DNA of 64,000 nucleotides from Candidatus Aramenus sp. CH1 (GCA_022678445.1 JALBWU010000007.1:201501-265500); one strand, 5' to 3'; numbered from the stretch's first letter, positions 9,064 to 19,169 are shown. Program-made: numbers and translations. Notes: generated from the sequence alone by a model not told the origin.

Positions 9064-9963
9064 TTAACTACCTACTTCGAGGTAACCTACAACTCTTGGC
9101 TTTCCCTGCCTTACATTGACGTCTATGACTACAAACCTCCTTGAAGCAGGGACGTCAAATGGTAGCCTAACTGTCGCTTTTTCTCCATCAACCTTAAGCT
9201 CAGCCACTGCGGAGATCCCGTTACCTACCATGTGGTACTTCTTCTCCTCTACCTTCGACCAAGGGTACACCTTTATGTTTGCCGTGAACTCCTTAAGAGT
9301 CTTAGCCCCAGGTTTAACTAGCGCAAACGAATCCTTTAGCTCTTCCTCCTTTACGTTTCTCAGTGCAAACCCTATTCTAACGCCTACGCCTACTTCTTGC
9401 TGATCCTCGTCAAGCACTTGAATGCTCTTGACCTCGACCTCCTTTCCCTGGGGTAGGACTTTTAGTTTGTCGTGGACTTTAACGGGGGTGTATGAAAACC
9501 CGGTCACGACCACTCCTACTCCCTTCACTACAAAGACCCTGTCAATATAGACGAAACCTCTGTCCTCTTCCTTTACTTCTACTTCCCCCACTTCTTGGCG
9601 TACTTCAAAGACCTCAAGGCTTGTCCCTTTAAAGAGCTTCTTCACGTTTGCCTCTGGCAGAGGGGTAATTAATGCCCCCCTTACCCCAAGGGAGTCGACC
9701 AGCAAGGCTAACTCCCCTTCAGTCCACTTCGCCTCTAGGGGAACGTGGATAAACGAATAGGAGGAGAGACTTAGGGCTTCTGCTGCAGTTAGTATCCTCT
9801 CTGGGTACTCTGTGGGCACAAGCACTGACCTTATGTAGTCGCCGTTCCTCCTGTAGTATATCCTGATCTTGCCGTCCTCATGTAGTTTTCCGAGCTTTTC
9901 CGCCATTTTTCCGGTTTCTTCCTTTTGCGAAGATAATATTGATATTATTCCACCGTAATACAA
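9064..9963 (-). CDS. SelB/EF-Tu-like protein with degenerate G domain
   Basis: A 299-residue protein. The C-terminal two thirds match translational GTPase domains II and III (V-F-V-V-K-G-V-G-V-V-V-T-G-F, then V-G-V-R-I-G-F-A-L-R-N-V). The N-terminus aligns in position with a G domain (G-I-I-S-I-L-S-S-Q-K-E-E-T-G-K), but the P-loop G-H-V-D-H-G-K-T has been replaced and no N-K-x-D motif is visible, so GTP binding is unlikely. It probably binds tRNA or a translation component without GTPase activity. The start is TTG 9963, kept because it preserves the first beta strand; the next Met (9906) would cut into the degenerate P-loop. Confidence 0.7.
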   Translation of the reverse strand: MYYGGIISILSSQKEETGKMAEKLGKLHEDGKIRIYYRRNGDYIRSVLVPTEYPERILTAAEALSLSSYSFIHVPLEAKWTEGELALLVDSLGVRGALITPLPEANVKKLFKGTSLEVFEVRQEVGEVEVKEEDRGFVYIDRVFVVKGVGVVVTGFSYTPVKVHDKLKVLPQGKEVEVKSIQVLDEDQQEVGVGVRIGFALRNVKEEELKDSFALVKPGAKTLKEFTANIKVYPWSKVEEKKYHMVGNGISAVAELKVDGEKATVRLPFDVPASRRFVVIDVNVRQGKPRVVGYLEVGS

Positions 9964-10005
9964 ATAAGCGTCACCGTTATAAGTATTAGTTGAGGAAAGA
10001 TAGTT

Positions 10006-10287
10006 ATGAGATTAACCATCATAGGCATTCTAGTAATCCTCTCTGGGATGGCGATGGTGATAATAGGCAGTCTCTCCTCTATGCCTACATCTGTGCCACA
10101 GACAGCGTCATCTCAGCCCACCGTAGGCGGAGTAGTGCTGATAGGCCCATTCCCCATAATCTTCGGCTACGGCAACTCAGCCCAGATAACGCCCTTGATC
10201 GCCCTTGGAGTAGTCTTCACGCTAATAGTCTTGGCTTTCTATCTCATTAATATTTACGTGATGAGAAAGATGGCGGAAAACAGATAA
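10006..10287 (+). CDS. DUF131 / TIGR00304 small membrane protein
   Basis: A 93-residue protein with two predicted membrane helices (about residues 5-25 and 62-85). The signature G-G-V-V-L-I-G-P-F-P-I-I-F-G lies between them, typical of the archaeal DUF131 (TIGR00304) family. Function unknown. The gene diverges from the SelB-like gene; a TTATAA element at 9977-9982 lies about 26 bases before ATG 10006, so the mRNA is probably leaderless. Confidence 0.75.
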   Translation: MRLTIIGILVILSGMAMVIIGSLSSMPTSVPQTASSQPTVGGVVLIGPFPIIFGYGNSAQITPLIALGVVFTLIVLAFYLINIYVMRKMAENR

Positions 10288-10326
10288 CGGCGTTTGCGTA
10301 AAAATATTTTTTCCTCGTAGAACCAT

Positions 10327-11181
<855 letters not shown>

Positions 11182-11245
11182 ACCTTAAAATATTTCTTGT
11201 TGCCTAATAAACTCAACGCCTAGGCAAAGGCATCGAGAAAAAACT

Positions 11246-11515
11246 TTAGTCCTTTACAGTCTCTAACACGGAGACCACATTCCAGATGGAGATCCTAGTA
11301 TGCGTGGGCATGTTGGGGTCTTGGCTTATCTCCTCTAAGATCCCTATCGCGTTAGCGGCTCTCACGGCGGGGCTTGAGCTTTCGTCCTTTAGGTTCCTTA
11401 TGGCGTCAGTGGCCGCCCTCCTAATGTTCCTCGGGACACTGGTGTCGTTGACTATTTTCTGAAGGAGTATGATTGCTTGCCTAATCTTTGCCTCGTTATC
11501 GTACAATGTGGCCAT
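11246..11515 (-). CDS. UPF0147 family protein
   Basis: An 89-residue all-helical archaeal protein of the UPF0147 family, recognised from [19 protein letters not shown] followed by A-A-T-D-A-I-R-N-L. Function unknown; the family is widespread in archaea. It stands alone between tRNA-Leu and a divergent UPF0148 gene. Confidence 0.85.
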   Translation of the reverse strand: MATLYDNEAKIRQAIILLQKIVNDTSVPRNIRRAATDAIRNLKDESSSPAVRAANAIGILEEISQDPNMPTHTRISIWNVVSVLETVKD

Positions 11516-11574
11516 AACTTCATCACCAGTTATTTTTTTAATTTACTAGGATTTAGGTTTACTTTAGAACTAAA

Positions 11575-11931
11575 ATGAGTAGCGATCATCTTGCAAAGAA
11601 GGGGGCCGAGCTATTAAGGCAAGGAGCTACCATGTTGAGCGAATCTTGCCCCATCTGTCACTCACCTCTATTTAGGTTAAAGAACGGAGACGTCGTGTGT
11701 CCGCTACACGGCAAGGTATACATTGTGAAGAGCGACGAGGAGGAAAAGAAGGTAAAGAAGGACCTCGTCCTGACTAGCACAGAGGACGAGCTAATAGAGG
11801 GGCTAAACCAAATGCTGAAGAAGCTCAAGGAAGATCCAAAGGACTCTGAGGCACTATTACAGGTTATAAGGTACCTAGACGCGATCGAAAGGATTAGGCG
11901 TATCCTAGGAACTTCTCAACAGAGTAAATAA
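11575..11931 (+). CDS. UPF0148 / SSSCA1-like zinc-ribbon protein
   Basis: A 118-residue protein with a zinc ribbon (C-P-I-C-H near residue 29 and C-P-L-H about 15 residues later). An N-terminal helix [16 protein letters not shown] is typical of the UPF0148 family related to the human autoantigen p27/SSSCA1. The C-terminal half is a charged helix. Function unknown. Its 3' end overlaps the convergent thymidylate kinase gene by 38 bases. Confidence 0.8.
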   Translation: MSSDHLAKKGAELLRQGATMLSESCPICHSPLFRLKNGDVVCPLHGKVYIVKSDEEEKKVKKDLVLTSTEDELIEGLNQMLKKLKEDPKDSEALLQVIRYLDAIERIRRILGTSQQSK

Positions 11932-12466
11932 CTTCCTTGGACACCTCCTCGAGCTCCCTCTCTCCGTTAATTACCTTGAATCCCTCCCTCTTGGCCAGTT
12001 CTAGGTATTTTTCCCTTACCTTGTTTAGCAACTTAAGCTTCTCCTCGAAGTTGAATATGTCCTTCTTTTTGCTCAACCTCTTCATAGCAGTTTCCACTTT
12101 CACGTCGATCAGGATGGTCATATCGGGCTTTGGAAACTTCGAGTTGACCTCAAATATCCATTCCTCCTCAGCACCCATGGCAGACTGATAGGCTACGGAA
12201 GAATAAAAGTACCTGTCCGTAATAACCACTTCAGCGTTCTTCGACCTTATCCAGTCTAGATGTATTGATCTGTCCGCCGCAAACAGTAGTGTAAGCGTGA
12301 TGGGGTCCTTCCATCCCTGGCTCTCTATTAGTTGGGTTATTTCCTTAGTGAAGGGCTCTTGGGTCAGCAAGGCGTTAATTCCCCTTCCGGCTAAGTAGGA
12401 GAAGAGAATCTGCGAAAGGGTAGTCTTTCCAGCTCCGTCTATACCCTCAAAGGCTATGAGTATCAT
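11894..12466 (-). CDS. tmk: Thymidylate kinase
   Basis: A 190-residue dTMP kinase. The P-loop [12 protein letters not shown] lies at residues 6-17, the D-R-Y motif is in [12 protein letters not shown], and there is a Lys/Arg-rich lid region (R-L-S-K-K-K-D-I-F). It makes dTDP for DNA synthesis. Length is close to the family norm. It overlaps the UPF0148 gene tail to tail and follows the RNase H-fold candidate gene on the same strand after a 31-base gap. Confidence 0.92.
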   Translation of the reverse strand: MILIAFEGIDGAGKTTLSQILFSYLAGRGINALLTQEPFTKEITQLIESQGWKDPITLTLLFAADRSIHLDWIRSKNAEVVITDRYFYSSVAYQSAMGAEEEWIFEVNSKFPKPDMTILIDVKVETAMKRLSKKKDIFNFEEKLKLLNKVREKYLELAKREGFKVINGERELEEVSKEVIYSVEKFLGYA

Positions 12467-12497
12467 TACGCCTAAATATCTTTTGTGTCCAATTCAT

Positions 12498-13061
12498 TTA
12501 AGCCGATATGCCCGTGCCGTCGTTGACTGCCCTTAGCGCTATTAAGTACGCTGCCCTAACGTCCTTGTCCTTGATCCTAGCATATGGGTTTCTGGAGCTA
12601 GTCTTGTTCTCGTTTACCTTTCTAACTCCTCCGAACTTCATTGACAACATCTTGTAAACCAGCTCCCCGAGCCTGTTTCCCGTTCCAACGCCTATGTAAA
12701 GCTTGTCGTGAGGAACAGATCTAATCATGTCTTCTACGCTTTCCTCCACGTTGTCGATGGTCGTTTGCCTTACGTCTATTAGGTCTCCGTCTCCTAAGGC
12801 CACAATTGTTAGCCTATACGAGTTTGTATCTATTCCTATCAGTAGCTCGTTAAACTTCTCCTTACCTTTCGACTCACATATAGCCCTGTTTATGGCCAAT
12901 CTAACGTGGTCTTCGTCGTTCACGGTTATATCTCCTTCGCTCTCTGATATGCCTATCCAGGAAAGCTTACCCAAGAACTCTTCCTTTTTCCTGATCTCCT
13001 TGATCACTATCGAAAATAGTCTGGGGTCCTCTACGCGCAATAGAGGTTTTTTATTACCCAC
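12498..13061 (-). CDS. Unknown protein, possible RNase H/RuvC-like fold
   Basis: A 187-residue protein without a family I can name. The segment L-L-I-G-I-D-T-N-S-Y-R-L-T-I-V-A-L-G-D-G-D-L-I has the strand-Asp-turn-strand look of the first motif of RuvC/RNase H-fold nucleases. A late K-D-V-R-A-A-Y-L-I-A-L-R-A could supply the last acidic residue, and K-L-Y-I-G-V-G-T-G-N-R lies between them. This is a fold guess from motifs only. It diverges from a RecA-fold ATPase gene 19 bases away and is followed by tmk, a context that fits a DNA-related role. Confidence 0.5.
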   Translation of the reverse strand: MGNKKPLLRVEDPRLFSIVIKEIRKKEEFLGKLSWIGISESEGDITVNDEDHVRLAINRAICESKGKEKFNELLIGIDTNSYRLTIVALGDGDLIDVRQTTIDNVEESVEDMIRSVPHDKLYIGVGTGNRLGELVYKMLSMKFGGVRKVNENKTSSRNPYARIKDKDVRAAYLIALRAVNDGTGISA

Positions 13062-13080
13062 AATTTGAATTTCTTAGTTA

Positions 13081-13620
13081 GTGGAATATAAGCGTTGTAC
13101 AATAACAGAGTTCATATTTAAGAACAGTAGCTTTGTCTCAATTTACGGTCCCTCGGGTAGTGGAAAAACTCTTCTCGGCCTCCAAGTTTTGAAGGAATTC
13201 GAAAGCTCTGTGTTCATCTCCACGGAGGGCTCTGCATACAAGGGCAGGGTAAGGGGGTCCTTTAAGAACGCTTACTTCGCTGACGCTATGAGTGAGCTAG
13301 AGCTCTTGAACGCCATTTTCAAGGCCATTTCCCTCGAACCCAAAGTCGTAGTAGTCGACACTATTAACAAGTTCTTCAGGATGAGCAGGAGGCCGGAATA
13401 CCTTCTACACCCGTTGATCTTACTTAAAAGGTTCTCCAGGTACGGAAAAGTCCTCCTAATTTGGGAGGTCTCGATGAATAATAAGGTCAGTGGCGAGAAG
13501 CTAATGAGGTACTTCTCCGGAGACGTTCTGAGGGTTACGAAGAGCTACGTGATAGGAAATTTAAGGAAATGCAAGTTTAGGATAACAGATGAAGGGGTAG
13601 TGGGATGCTTGGAGTGCTAG
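13081..13620 (+). CDS. RecA-superfamily (RadB/KaiC-like) ATPase
   Basis: A 179-residue single-domain ATPase. Walker A is [11 protein letters not shown] (about residues 22-32) and Walker B is K-V-V-V-V-D-T-I-N (about 95). It lacks the N-terminal helix-hairpin-helix of RadA, so it resembles the RadA-paralogue/RadB group that assists recombination, or a KaiC-like core. Start GTG 13081. The true RadA is encoded at 46.2 kb, so this is a paralogue. Its last 16 bases overlap the carS start, suggesting one transcript. Confidence 0.7.
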   Translation: MEYKRCTITEFIFKNSSFVSIYGPSGSGKTLLGLQVLKEFESSVFISTEGSAYKGRVRGSFKNAYFADAMSELELLNAIFKAISLEPKVVVVDTINKFFRMSRRPEYLLHPLILLKRFSRYGKVLLIWEVSMNNKVSGEKLMRYFSGDVLRVTKSYVIGNLRKCKFRITDEGVVGCLEC

Positions 13621-14108
13621 CGAACCTACTTTTAGGCCTATTGTACTATGTCCCTGCCTTTGTGGCCAACGGGACCGGTCCATTCGTCAAGAGGGGTACT
13701 CCTATCGATATGGGCAAAAACTTCTTGGACGGAAGGAGAATACTTGGAGACGGCAAAACCTTCGAGGGACTAATTGTTGCAGTTACCTTTGGGACCACAA
13801 TTGGCGTAGTAATTTCGAGGTTCTTGGGAGTTGAGTGGATACCGGTGTCCTCGGTGGAGTCCCTATTCGCGATGCTGGGGGACATGGCGGGAGCTTTCGT
13901 AAAGAGGAGACTAAACATACCCAGGGGGGGAAGGGCGCTAGGCCTCGACCAGTTGGACTTCGTGTTTGGGGCCACTATAGGGCTACTTCTCCTGGACGTC
14001 TCCATTAACCTCTTCCAGTTCCTCTTCGTCGCCGGAGTGGCCTTTGCCATGCACGTCTTCACGAACAACGTCGCCTATCGATTAAAAATAAAAAGCGTGC
14101 CGTGGTAA
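13605..14108 (+). CDS. carS: CDP-archaeol synthase
   Basis: A 167-residue integral membrane enzyme of the CarS family (formerly DUF46), which activates unsaturated archaetidic acid with CTP to give CDP-archaeol in ether-lipid synthesis. Motifs seen include [23 protein letters not shown] and D-Q-L-D-F-V-F-G-A, with four to five hydrophobic helices. It overlaps the preceding ATPase gene and is followed at once by a small membrane protein. GGGP synthase, an earlier step of the same pathway, is encoded at 30.2 kb. Confidence 0.92.
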   Translation: MLGVLANLLLGLLYYVPAFVANGTGPFVKRGTPIDMGKNFLDGRRILGDGKTFEGLIVAVTFGTTIGVVISRFLGVEWIPVSSVESLFAMLGDMAGAFVKRRLNIPRGGRALGLDQLDFVFGATIGLLLLDVSINLFQFLFVAGVAFAMHVFTNNVAYRLKIKSVPW

Positions 14109-14453
14109 ATGTATAACATGGCCAACTCCAAGAGGACTTACTCGCAGATTCTCAATACCTACGTTTTGATCGTGCTGATCATAATTATCATGGTAGCCAT
14201 AGCTGGGGTTCTGGCAGTCCCTTACTATATTTCACCTATAACTTATTCTAACGGGGGGTCCCCTCAAGCCACGGGTCTCCTCGTCTTAGGTAGTATACTT
14301 ATAGTTCTGTTGTTGTCTGGGATCTACTTGATAGAGAGGAAGCAAATAGAGATGGGTTCCTTCCTTCTTCTGTTCGCTGTCATTATACTTACAATCCTGG
14401 TGTGGAGCCAGTACGGCTACTCGGCGGCGAACAATATAGTTCACAACATATGA
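14109..14453 (+). CDS. Small membrane protein, 114 aa
   Basis: It starts directly after the carS stop codon. Three hydrophobic helices are evident (about residues 17-40, 56-75 and 83-100), and a short polar loop with G-G-S-P-Q-A-T-G lies between the first two. No family recognised. Two Met codons (14109 and 14118) could start it. The tight linkage to carS suggests co-expression and perhaps a membrane-related role; nothing in the sequence defines it. Confidence 0.6.
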   Translation: MYNMANSKRTYSQILNTYVLIVLIIIIMVAIAGVLAVPYYISPITYSNGGSPQATGLLVLGSILIVLLLSGIYLIERKQIEMGSFLLLFAVIILTILVWSQYGYSAANNIVHNI

Positions 14454-14492
14454 GAGGACAAAACTTAAAAACAGCTCGTAAATCTTTAGTTT

Positions 14493-14711
14493 ATGGAAAA
14501 CCTAAAGATCAAGCTTTCAACTGGAAAAGAAGTTGAGATAAACGACGACGTGGTAGCAGTTCTTAATAAGTACGTAAGGACGCAGATAACCCTTGAGCAG
14601 TTGGCAAGGGATCTGGGACTTTCCGGATGGGAAGAGGCTTACGAGCTGATAAAGGAAGTACCTTCTTGGGTAATGTGGACTCCTTTGCCGATGTACAAAA
14701 GGTTGAGCTGA
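14493..14711 (+). CDS. Small protein with HTH-like segment, 72 aa
   Basis: A 72-residue frame starting at ATG. An N-terminal basic/acidic stretch is followed by T-L-E-Q-L-A-R-D-L-G-L-S-G-W-E-E-A-Y-E-L, which resembles a helix-turn-helix as in small UPF0175-like or antitoxin-like proteins. It ends just before the convergent mcm gene (stops abut at 14711/14712). An AT-rich element lies about 25 bases before the ATG. Function unknown. Confidence 0.55.
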   Translation: MENLKIKLSTGKEVEINDDVVAVLNKYVRTQITLEQLARDLGLSGWEEAYELIKEVPSWVMWTPLPMYKRLS

Positions 14712-16769
14712 TTAGACCTTCTTGTAGCACTCCGGTTTAACTTCGTAAATAAGCCCGCTTTTCCTCATGTCTGCGATAATTTTATCGACGTTCTGTTTCT
14801 CTATTCCTTCCCTTTCCGCCTCCTTTATCACCTCTCTCACCTTCGCACAACCCTCAGATTGAGCTAGAGTGTCAATTATTTCCAAGATCTTTACCATCTT
14901 TTCCCTGGTGCTCTTGGGTTTGCCTATCATTATGGTATCTATGTCAATGGTGCCTGACTCAACGTCAAGCCCTACTTTCTCCAAGAATATCCTCATAATG
15001 TTTATTGCCCTCTCAGCGTCCTCCTTTGTGGCCAACTGCTTTAGCCCCATCCTGGCGTAAGCCTCGGTCAGCCTAATGAGCGCCTCTAGCTGTCTTGGCG
15101 TTATGAGGATAGGCGAATCGGGGGTATCTGCGCTCTTTTTCCTCATTTCTACGTAGAAGTCCGCCAACAGCTTCTTCGCCTCGTCGTCCAGTTGTGGGTT
15201 TACGTACTTCCTGGCAAAGGCTATGTACTTTTTGAGGAAGTCTATGTCTAGGAGAGAGCTCTTCACAGACCTAGTCGAGTGCATGTTCAATATGTGGTTG
15301 GCCAACAGCTGGTCTTCTGATCCCGGTTTATCTATTAATATGAAGATTAGGTCAAACCTGGAAAGTATGGTGGGTGGGAGGTCGATGTTTTCCGATACGC
15401 CCCTCTCCTGAATGTACCTTCCAAACTTTGGATTGCCTGCTGCGATAATCGTGGCCCTTGCGTTTAGCTTAGCGACTATTCCGGCCTTCGCTATTGATAC
15501 AGTCTGCTGTTCCATGGCCTCGTGTATTGCGACCCTGTCCTCCTCTCTCATCTTGTCTATTTCGTCAATAACTGCTATACCTCCGTCAGCCAGTACTAAC
15601 GCTCCTGCCTCTAAGTAGTAGTCCCCCGTGTTCTTCTCCCTTACCACAGCTGCTGTAAGACCGGCCGCCGTGGCCCCCTTTCCTGTGGTGTAGACAGATC
15701 TAGGTGCGACCCTAGAGGCAAACTGTAGTAGCTGAGATTTCGCAGTACCGGGATCGCCTATGATGAGCACGTGTATGTCCCCCCTTATCCTAGTCCCGTC
15801 CGGCATCAACTTAGGTACTCCGCCGAAGAGCGCTAGCGCTATTGCTTCCTTTATCTCCCAGTGATCGTAAATTGAAGGGGCTATTGATGCTATCACCCTT
15901 TCCTTTATCCAAGGATCCCTGGCTATCTCCAGGATCTTTTTCTTGTCCTCCTCTGTTATTTCAACCTCGTCTAGGACTTTCTGAGACACCTCTACGCTTA
16001 TTACCTTCAAGTATACGTCAAATACAGTCCTACTTCCTCTCTTGACCAAGGTGTCCTGTTTTAGCACGAGTATTCCGGTGAGCCTTACTCTATCGCCCGG
16101 CCTAGCTGAGTCAACTAGGTCGTCCTCAAGTATTGCCTCCAGTTGTCTAGGTAACTGTCCTGGAGGTACTTCCTCTGGCCTCTCTTGAACGATAGCCTTT
16201 TGCCAGTCTATTAGCCTGGTCTTCTCGGGAATTATTTCAAACTGTCCTACCTTACCACACCTAGGACAAACTGTGGGCATGTTAATGACTTCTCCCATCT
16301 CTCCTTCCTCTGGCCACTCGAACTCCTGGTTACACTCGGGATGGACGTGTTTAAACGTGGCCTTATATATCCTTTCCTTGATAGGAGTCTGCTTTGTCAG
16401 TATGCCCTCAACTACAATTATCTTGTTTATTTCAGTGCTTCTAATCTTCCTGAGCTCCACGACCCTAGGTACGTTTATTACCCTTACGTGTACTCTCTCC
16501 ACTTCTAGTGGATAGGTGTTATCTATTTCCTCGAGAATTTTGAATAGCCTGTCCTCAAAGGCGGAGAGGGTCTGTAATGGATTACTTATTAACGCGTTGG
16601 CCAGACTCTCGTTAAACGAGAACAAGTCGTTAAAGTCTACGGTTAAGCTCCTCCTTCTGAAGGCAACCATCTCGTTTAGCTGTTCAGCGTATTTGAACTT
16701 CCCTGGTGGGTTCTGGAAGTTCTTTAAGAAGTCTTCAAACAAGCTTCCTACGTCAACTTGAGTTTCCAA
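14712..16769 (-). CDS. mcm: MCM replicative helicase
   Basis: A 685-residue minichromosome maintenance protein, the 3'-5' replicative helicase. The N-terminal domain holds a zinc-binding cluster (H-P-E-C-N and C-P-R-C-G, about residues 138-170). The AAA+ core has Walker A G-D-P-G-T-A-K-S-Q-L (about 345), Walker B I-A-V-I-D-E-I-D-K-M (about 403) and the arginine-finger S-R-F-D-L-I-F (about 468). A C-terminal winged helix spans about 610-685. The gene overlaps gins23 by 17 bases, a coupling known across Sulfolobales. MCM works with GINS and Cdc45/RecJ in the CMG helicase and is loaded by Cdc6/Orc1, whose genes lie nearby. Confidence 0.97.
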   Translation of the reverse strand: METQVDVGSLFEDFLKNFQNPPGKFKYAEQLNEMVAFRRRSLTVDFNDLFSFNESLANALISNPLQTLSAFEDRLFKILEEIDNTYPLEVERVHVRVINVPRVVELRKIRSTEINKIIVVEGILTKQTPIKERIYKATFKHVHPECNQEFEWPEEGEMGEVINMPTVCPRCGKVGQFEIIPEKTRLIDWQKAIVQERPEEVPPGQLPRQLEAILEDDLVDSARPGDRVRLTGILVLKQDTLVKRGSRTVFDVYLKVISVEVSQKVLDEVEITEEDKKKILEIARDPWIKERVIASIAPSIYDHWEIKEAIALALFGGVPKLMPDGTRIRGDIHVLIIGDPGTAKSQLLQFASRVAPRSVYTTGKGATAAGLTAAVVREKNTGDYYLEAGALVLADGGIAVIDEIDKMREEDRVAIHEAMEQQTVSIAKAGIVAKLNARATIIAAGNPKFGRYIQERGVSENIDLPPTILSRFDLIFILIDKPGSEDQLLANHILNMHSTRSVKSSLLDIDFLKKYIAFARKYVNPQLDDEAKKLLADFYVEMRKKSADTPDSPILITPRQLEALIRLTEAYARMGLKQLATKEDAERAINIMRIFLEKVGLDVESGTIDIDTIMIGKPKSTREKMVKILEIIDTLAQSEGCAKVREVIKEAEREGIEKQNVDKIIADMRKSGLIYEVKPECYKKV

Positions 16770-17292
16770 CTATCTCACCGTAGTAATTCTTTATAATCTC
16801 GCTCACAGTCTGATATACCAAATATTCTTCTCTGCTCATTCTACTTATAAGGTTTTGTTCATTTATATTCAGGAGGGCTAGCTGTATAATCTTCCTGAGC
16901 CTAATGGTCGATAGCTCCTTCATGACCGAATAGTACCTCTTTAGCTTTTCGAGGTCCTCTAGGCTATTTGAGCTCTTTAATTCTCTCTCTAGGAATTTGC
17001 TAAGGAGATAGAAGTCCTTGTCCAGCTTGAGGATGGACGCGGGGACGTTGACGTTTTGCTTCTCCTGGAAAAGTAACCTGCCCAAGTCCTCTAGGCCTGG
17101 CCTATTCACTTTTGCCTTACCTAACCTCTCGAGCTCTCTGGCCAGCCAAAGGGGTATCTCGTTCTCGCTCCCCTTGTACAAGGAGATCTGGTAAAATCCC
17201 AGATCCATTTGTCCACTGTCGTCTAGAACTATTACTTTCTGTTTCTGAGTAAGCGAAAGTCTTTTCAAAGCCCTTAACTTAGTTTTGAACAC
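16753..17292 (-). CDS. gins23: GINS complex subunit Gins23
   Basis: A 179-residue protein directly upstream of, and overlapping, mcm. It has an N-terminal beta-rich part (K-V-I-V-L-D-D-S-G-Q, then I-P-L-W-L-A-R-E-L-E-R-L) and a helical C-terminal part with R-L-R-K-I-I-Q-L-A-L and M-S-R-E-E-Y-L-V-Y. This layout and the mcm linkage identify archaeal Gins23, which pairs with Gins15 in the replisome. Start GTG 17292. It diverges from the THUMP gene. Confidence 0.85.
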   Translation of the reverse strand: MFKTKLRALKRLSLTQKQKVIVLDDSGQMDLGFYQISLYKGSENEIPLWLARELERLGKAKVNRPGLEDLGRLLFQEKQNVNVPASILKLDKDFYLLSKFLERELKSSNSLEDLEKLKRYYSVMKELSTIRLRKIIQLALLNINEQNLISRMSREEYLVYQTVSEIIKNYYGEIVGNSS

Positions 17293-17334
17293 AGAAAATT
17301 AATTATATGGCATGGCTTTAGAGTTATTTTGCTA

Positions 17335-17841
17335 ATGACTTCAAAGGAAGTTAAGCTTGTGATTACTACTGCTCCAAGTAAGGGAAAAAAGTGCGTCTCG
17401 GAGGTCTTAAACAGGATTATATTGAAAGATGAAACAGCCAAAGCTGAAGAGGTCGTTCAAAACGTAGTACTGGTTAAGACCTCCTTGCCTTCTTTTGAGG
17501 CCTACGGTCTCGTCATATCCGCCCCTCCCTCGTGCGCAAGGAAGATCTTTCCTGTGCTCAGATCCTTTCCTTCTAGCGATGTCAGGGCAATAATTGACGA
17601 GATATCTGAGCTCTTGCTTAAGTCAAAGGTTACTAAGTTCTTTGTGAACTGCTACGTAAGGACAAGCGATTTCGACTGTAAAGTCCTAGAGATAGGGATA
17701 GGCTTAAGACTTAAGGGAATCGCCGAGGTAGATTACAAGAACCCAGAGAAGGTCGTTCACGTGAACGTAATTAACGGCACGGCGTACGTCTCCCTCATGG
17801 GAAAGGATCAGGAAAAAGTTTCGGTTAAGAGTCTGAGTTAA
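17335..17841 (+). CDS. THUMP-domain protein
   Basis: A 168-residue protein whose C-terminal half reads F-F-V-N-C-Y-V-R-T-S-D-F-D-C-K followed by G-L-R-L-K-G-I-A-E-V-D-Y-K-N-P-E. This is the pattern of a THUMP domain, which recognises tRNA acceptor ends in tRNA-modifying enzymes. No methyltransferase or deaminase domain is attached, so it is probably a stand-alone RNA-binding partner like yeast Tan1. ATG 17335 is chosen over TTG 17329; a TATA-like run near 17302-17309 would give a leaderless or nearly leaderless mRNA. It is followed by cdc6-3 after 43 bases. Confidence 0.7.
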   Translation: MTSKEVKLVITTAPSKGKKCVSEVLNRIILKDETAKAEEVVQNVVLVKTSLPSFEAYGLVISAPPSCARKIFPVLRSFPSSDVRAIIDEISELLLKSKVTKFFVNCYVRTSDFDCKVLEIGIGLRLKGIAEVDYKNPEKVVHVNVINGTAYVSLMGKDQEKVSVKSLS

Positions 17842-17884
17842 AATAAATAGTAATACCACGAACAATTACGTATAGGCGAAAGTT

Positions 17885-19123
17885 ATGTCTGACCCTATGG
17901 ATATTATAAGCTCAGAACTTAACGCTCCTTCTGTGTTTAGAGAAAAGGCTGTGCTCTCCCCAGACTACCTACCTAAGAGGCTTCTACATAGGGAGGACAA
18001 GATAAGGGAGCTCACAATAGCTTTTAAGGAAGTGATAAGTGACCCAGGGAACACTTCAGTTAGGGCAGTCATCTGGGGGAGGACGGGGACTGGAAAGACA
18101 GCCACCGCAAAGTCATTTGGGAAGAGCTTTAAGGAAGTCGTCAATAAGAAGGGAATTAAGGTAGAATACGTTCATATCAACTGTCACAGGCAGAGGACCC
18201 TTTACCTCCTTACCCTCGAAGTCGCCAACACGCTAAAGCTCCCCATACCCGTTAGGGGGCTGTCCTCCCAGGAGGTCTTTAAGGTCATCCACGACTACTT
18301 GGACAGAAGGAACATGTACGTGATTGTGGCCCTAGACGAGTTTGACTATTTCGTCAACACCTCCTCTCAAGAGGACGTATACTTCTTGGTAAGGCTTTAT
18401 GACGAGCTGTCTACTGCAGTGAAGAGGATCAGTTACATCTTCATAGTAAGGGACTTGTCGTACATAAACTCCTTAGATAAGAGCGTGAAGGATCACATAC
18501 TTAGAAACATAATAGAGTTCAAGCCCTATAGCTCTTCGGAGCTTTACGACATAATGCGCGATAGGGTGACAGAGGCTTTTCAGGAGAATGCTGTAATGGC
18601 CGAGACCATTAGGTATATAGCTGACGTGAACGGTTTCGACAAAGGAGGTAGTGGGAACGCAAGGCTGTCCATAGAAACCTTGGAGCTAGCGGGCGAAATA
18701 GCAGATAGGGAGAAGTCTCCAGTTGTCACGGTAGAACATGCTAAACTTGCTAACTCGAAACTGAACCAAGAGGCTAGCGTTATCCTCGACGAGATAGGCG
18801 ACCTAGAGCTCCACAACCTCCTCCTCATAAAGGCTGTCATGAACCTCACGAAGAAGTATAGGGACGACGAGTTTCCGATGGGAAAGGTAGAAGAGGAGTA
18901 CCAGCAGGTGTGCAGGGACCTTGGAGAGAAGCCAAGGAGGCACACTCAAGTCTATGAATACGTGAGGAGGTTGAGGCTAATGGGCGTTCTCAGTACGCGT
19001 CAAAGCGGTAGGGGCCTTAGGGGGAGGACAACGTTGATATCTCTCGCTTTTCCGGTCACGCAAGACCTCGAGGATTACGTGAACAAGCAGATTAGGGTGA
19101 GGATTAATACAAGAGAAGAATAG
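17885..19123 (+). CDS. cdc6-3: Orc1/Cdc6 initiator, Cdc6-3 type
   Basis: A 412-residue AAA+ initiator: Walker A W-G-R-T-G-T-G-K-T-A-T-A (about residue 66), Walker B V-A-L-D-E-F-D-Y-F-V (about 147), sensor region and a C-terminal winged helix (about 310-400). The mcm-gins23-cdc6-moaC-rfcL-rfcS synteny is that of Cdc6-3 in Saccharolobus. Cdc6-3 there binds the second origin; only 43 bases precede this gene and I see no clear origin boxes in them. The second initiator, next to obvious origin boxes, is at 40.2 kb. Confidence 0.92.
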   Translation: MSDPMDIISSELNAPSVFREKAVLSPDYLPKRLLHREDKIRELTIAFKEVISDPGNTSVRAVIWGRTGTGKTATAKSFGKSFKEVVNKKGIKVEYVHINCHRQRTLYLLTLEVANTLKLPIPVRGLSSQEVFKVIHDYLDRRNMYVIVALDEFDYFVNTSSQEDVYFLVRLYDELSTAVKRISYIFIVRDLSYINSLDKSVKDHILRNIIEFKPYSSSELYDIMRDRVTEAFQENAVMAETIRYIADVNGFDKGGSGNARLSIETLELAGEIADREKSPVVTVEHAKLANSKLNQEASVILDEIGDLELHNLLLIKAVMNLTKKYRDDEFPMGKVEEEYQQVCRDLGEKPRRHTQVYEYVRRLRLMGVLSTRQSGRGLRGRTTLISLAFPVTQDLEDYVNKQIRVRINTREE

Positions 19124-19169
19124 GCTTAACTCTAGGGCCTATCAGAGGCTAAAGCTCCTATTAGCCCTC

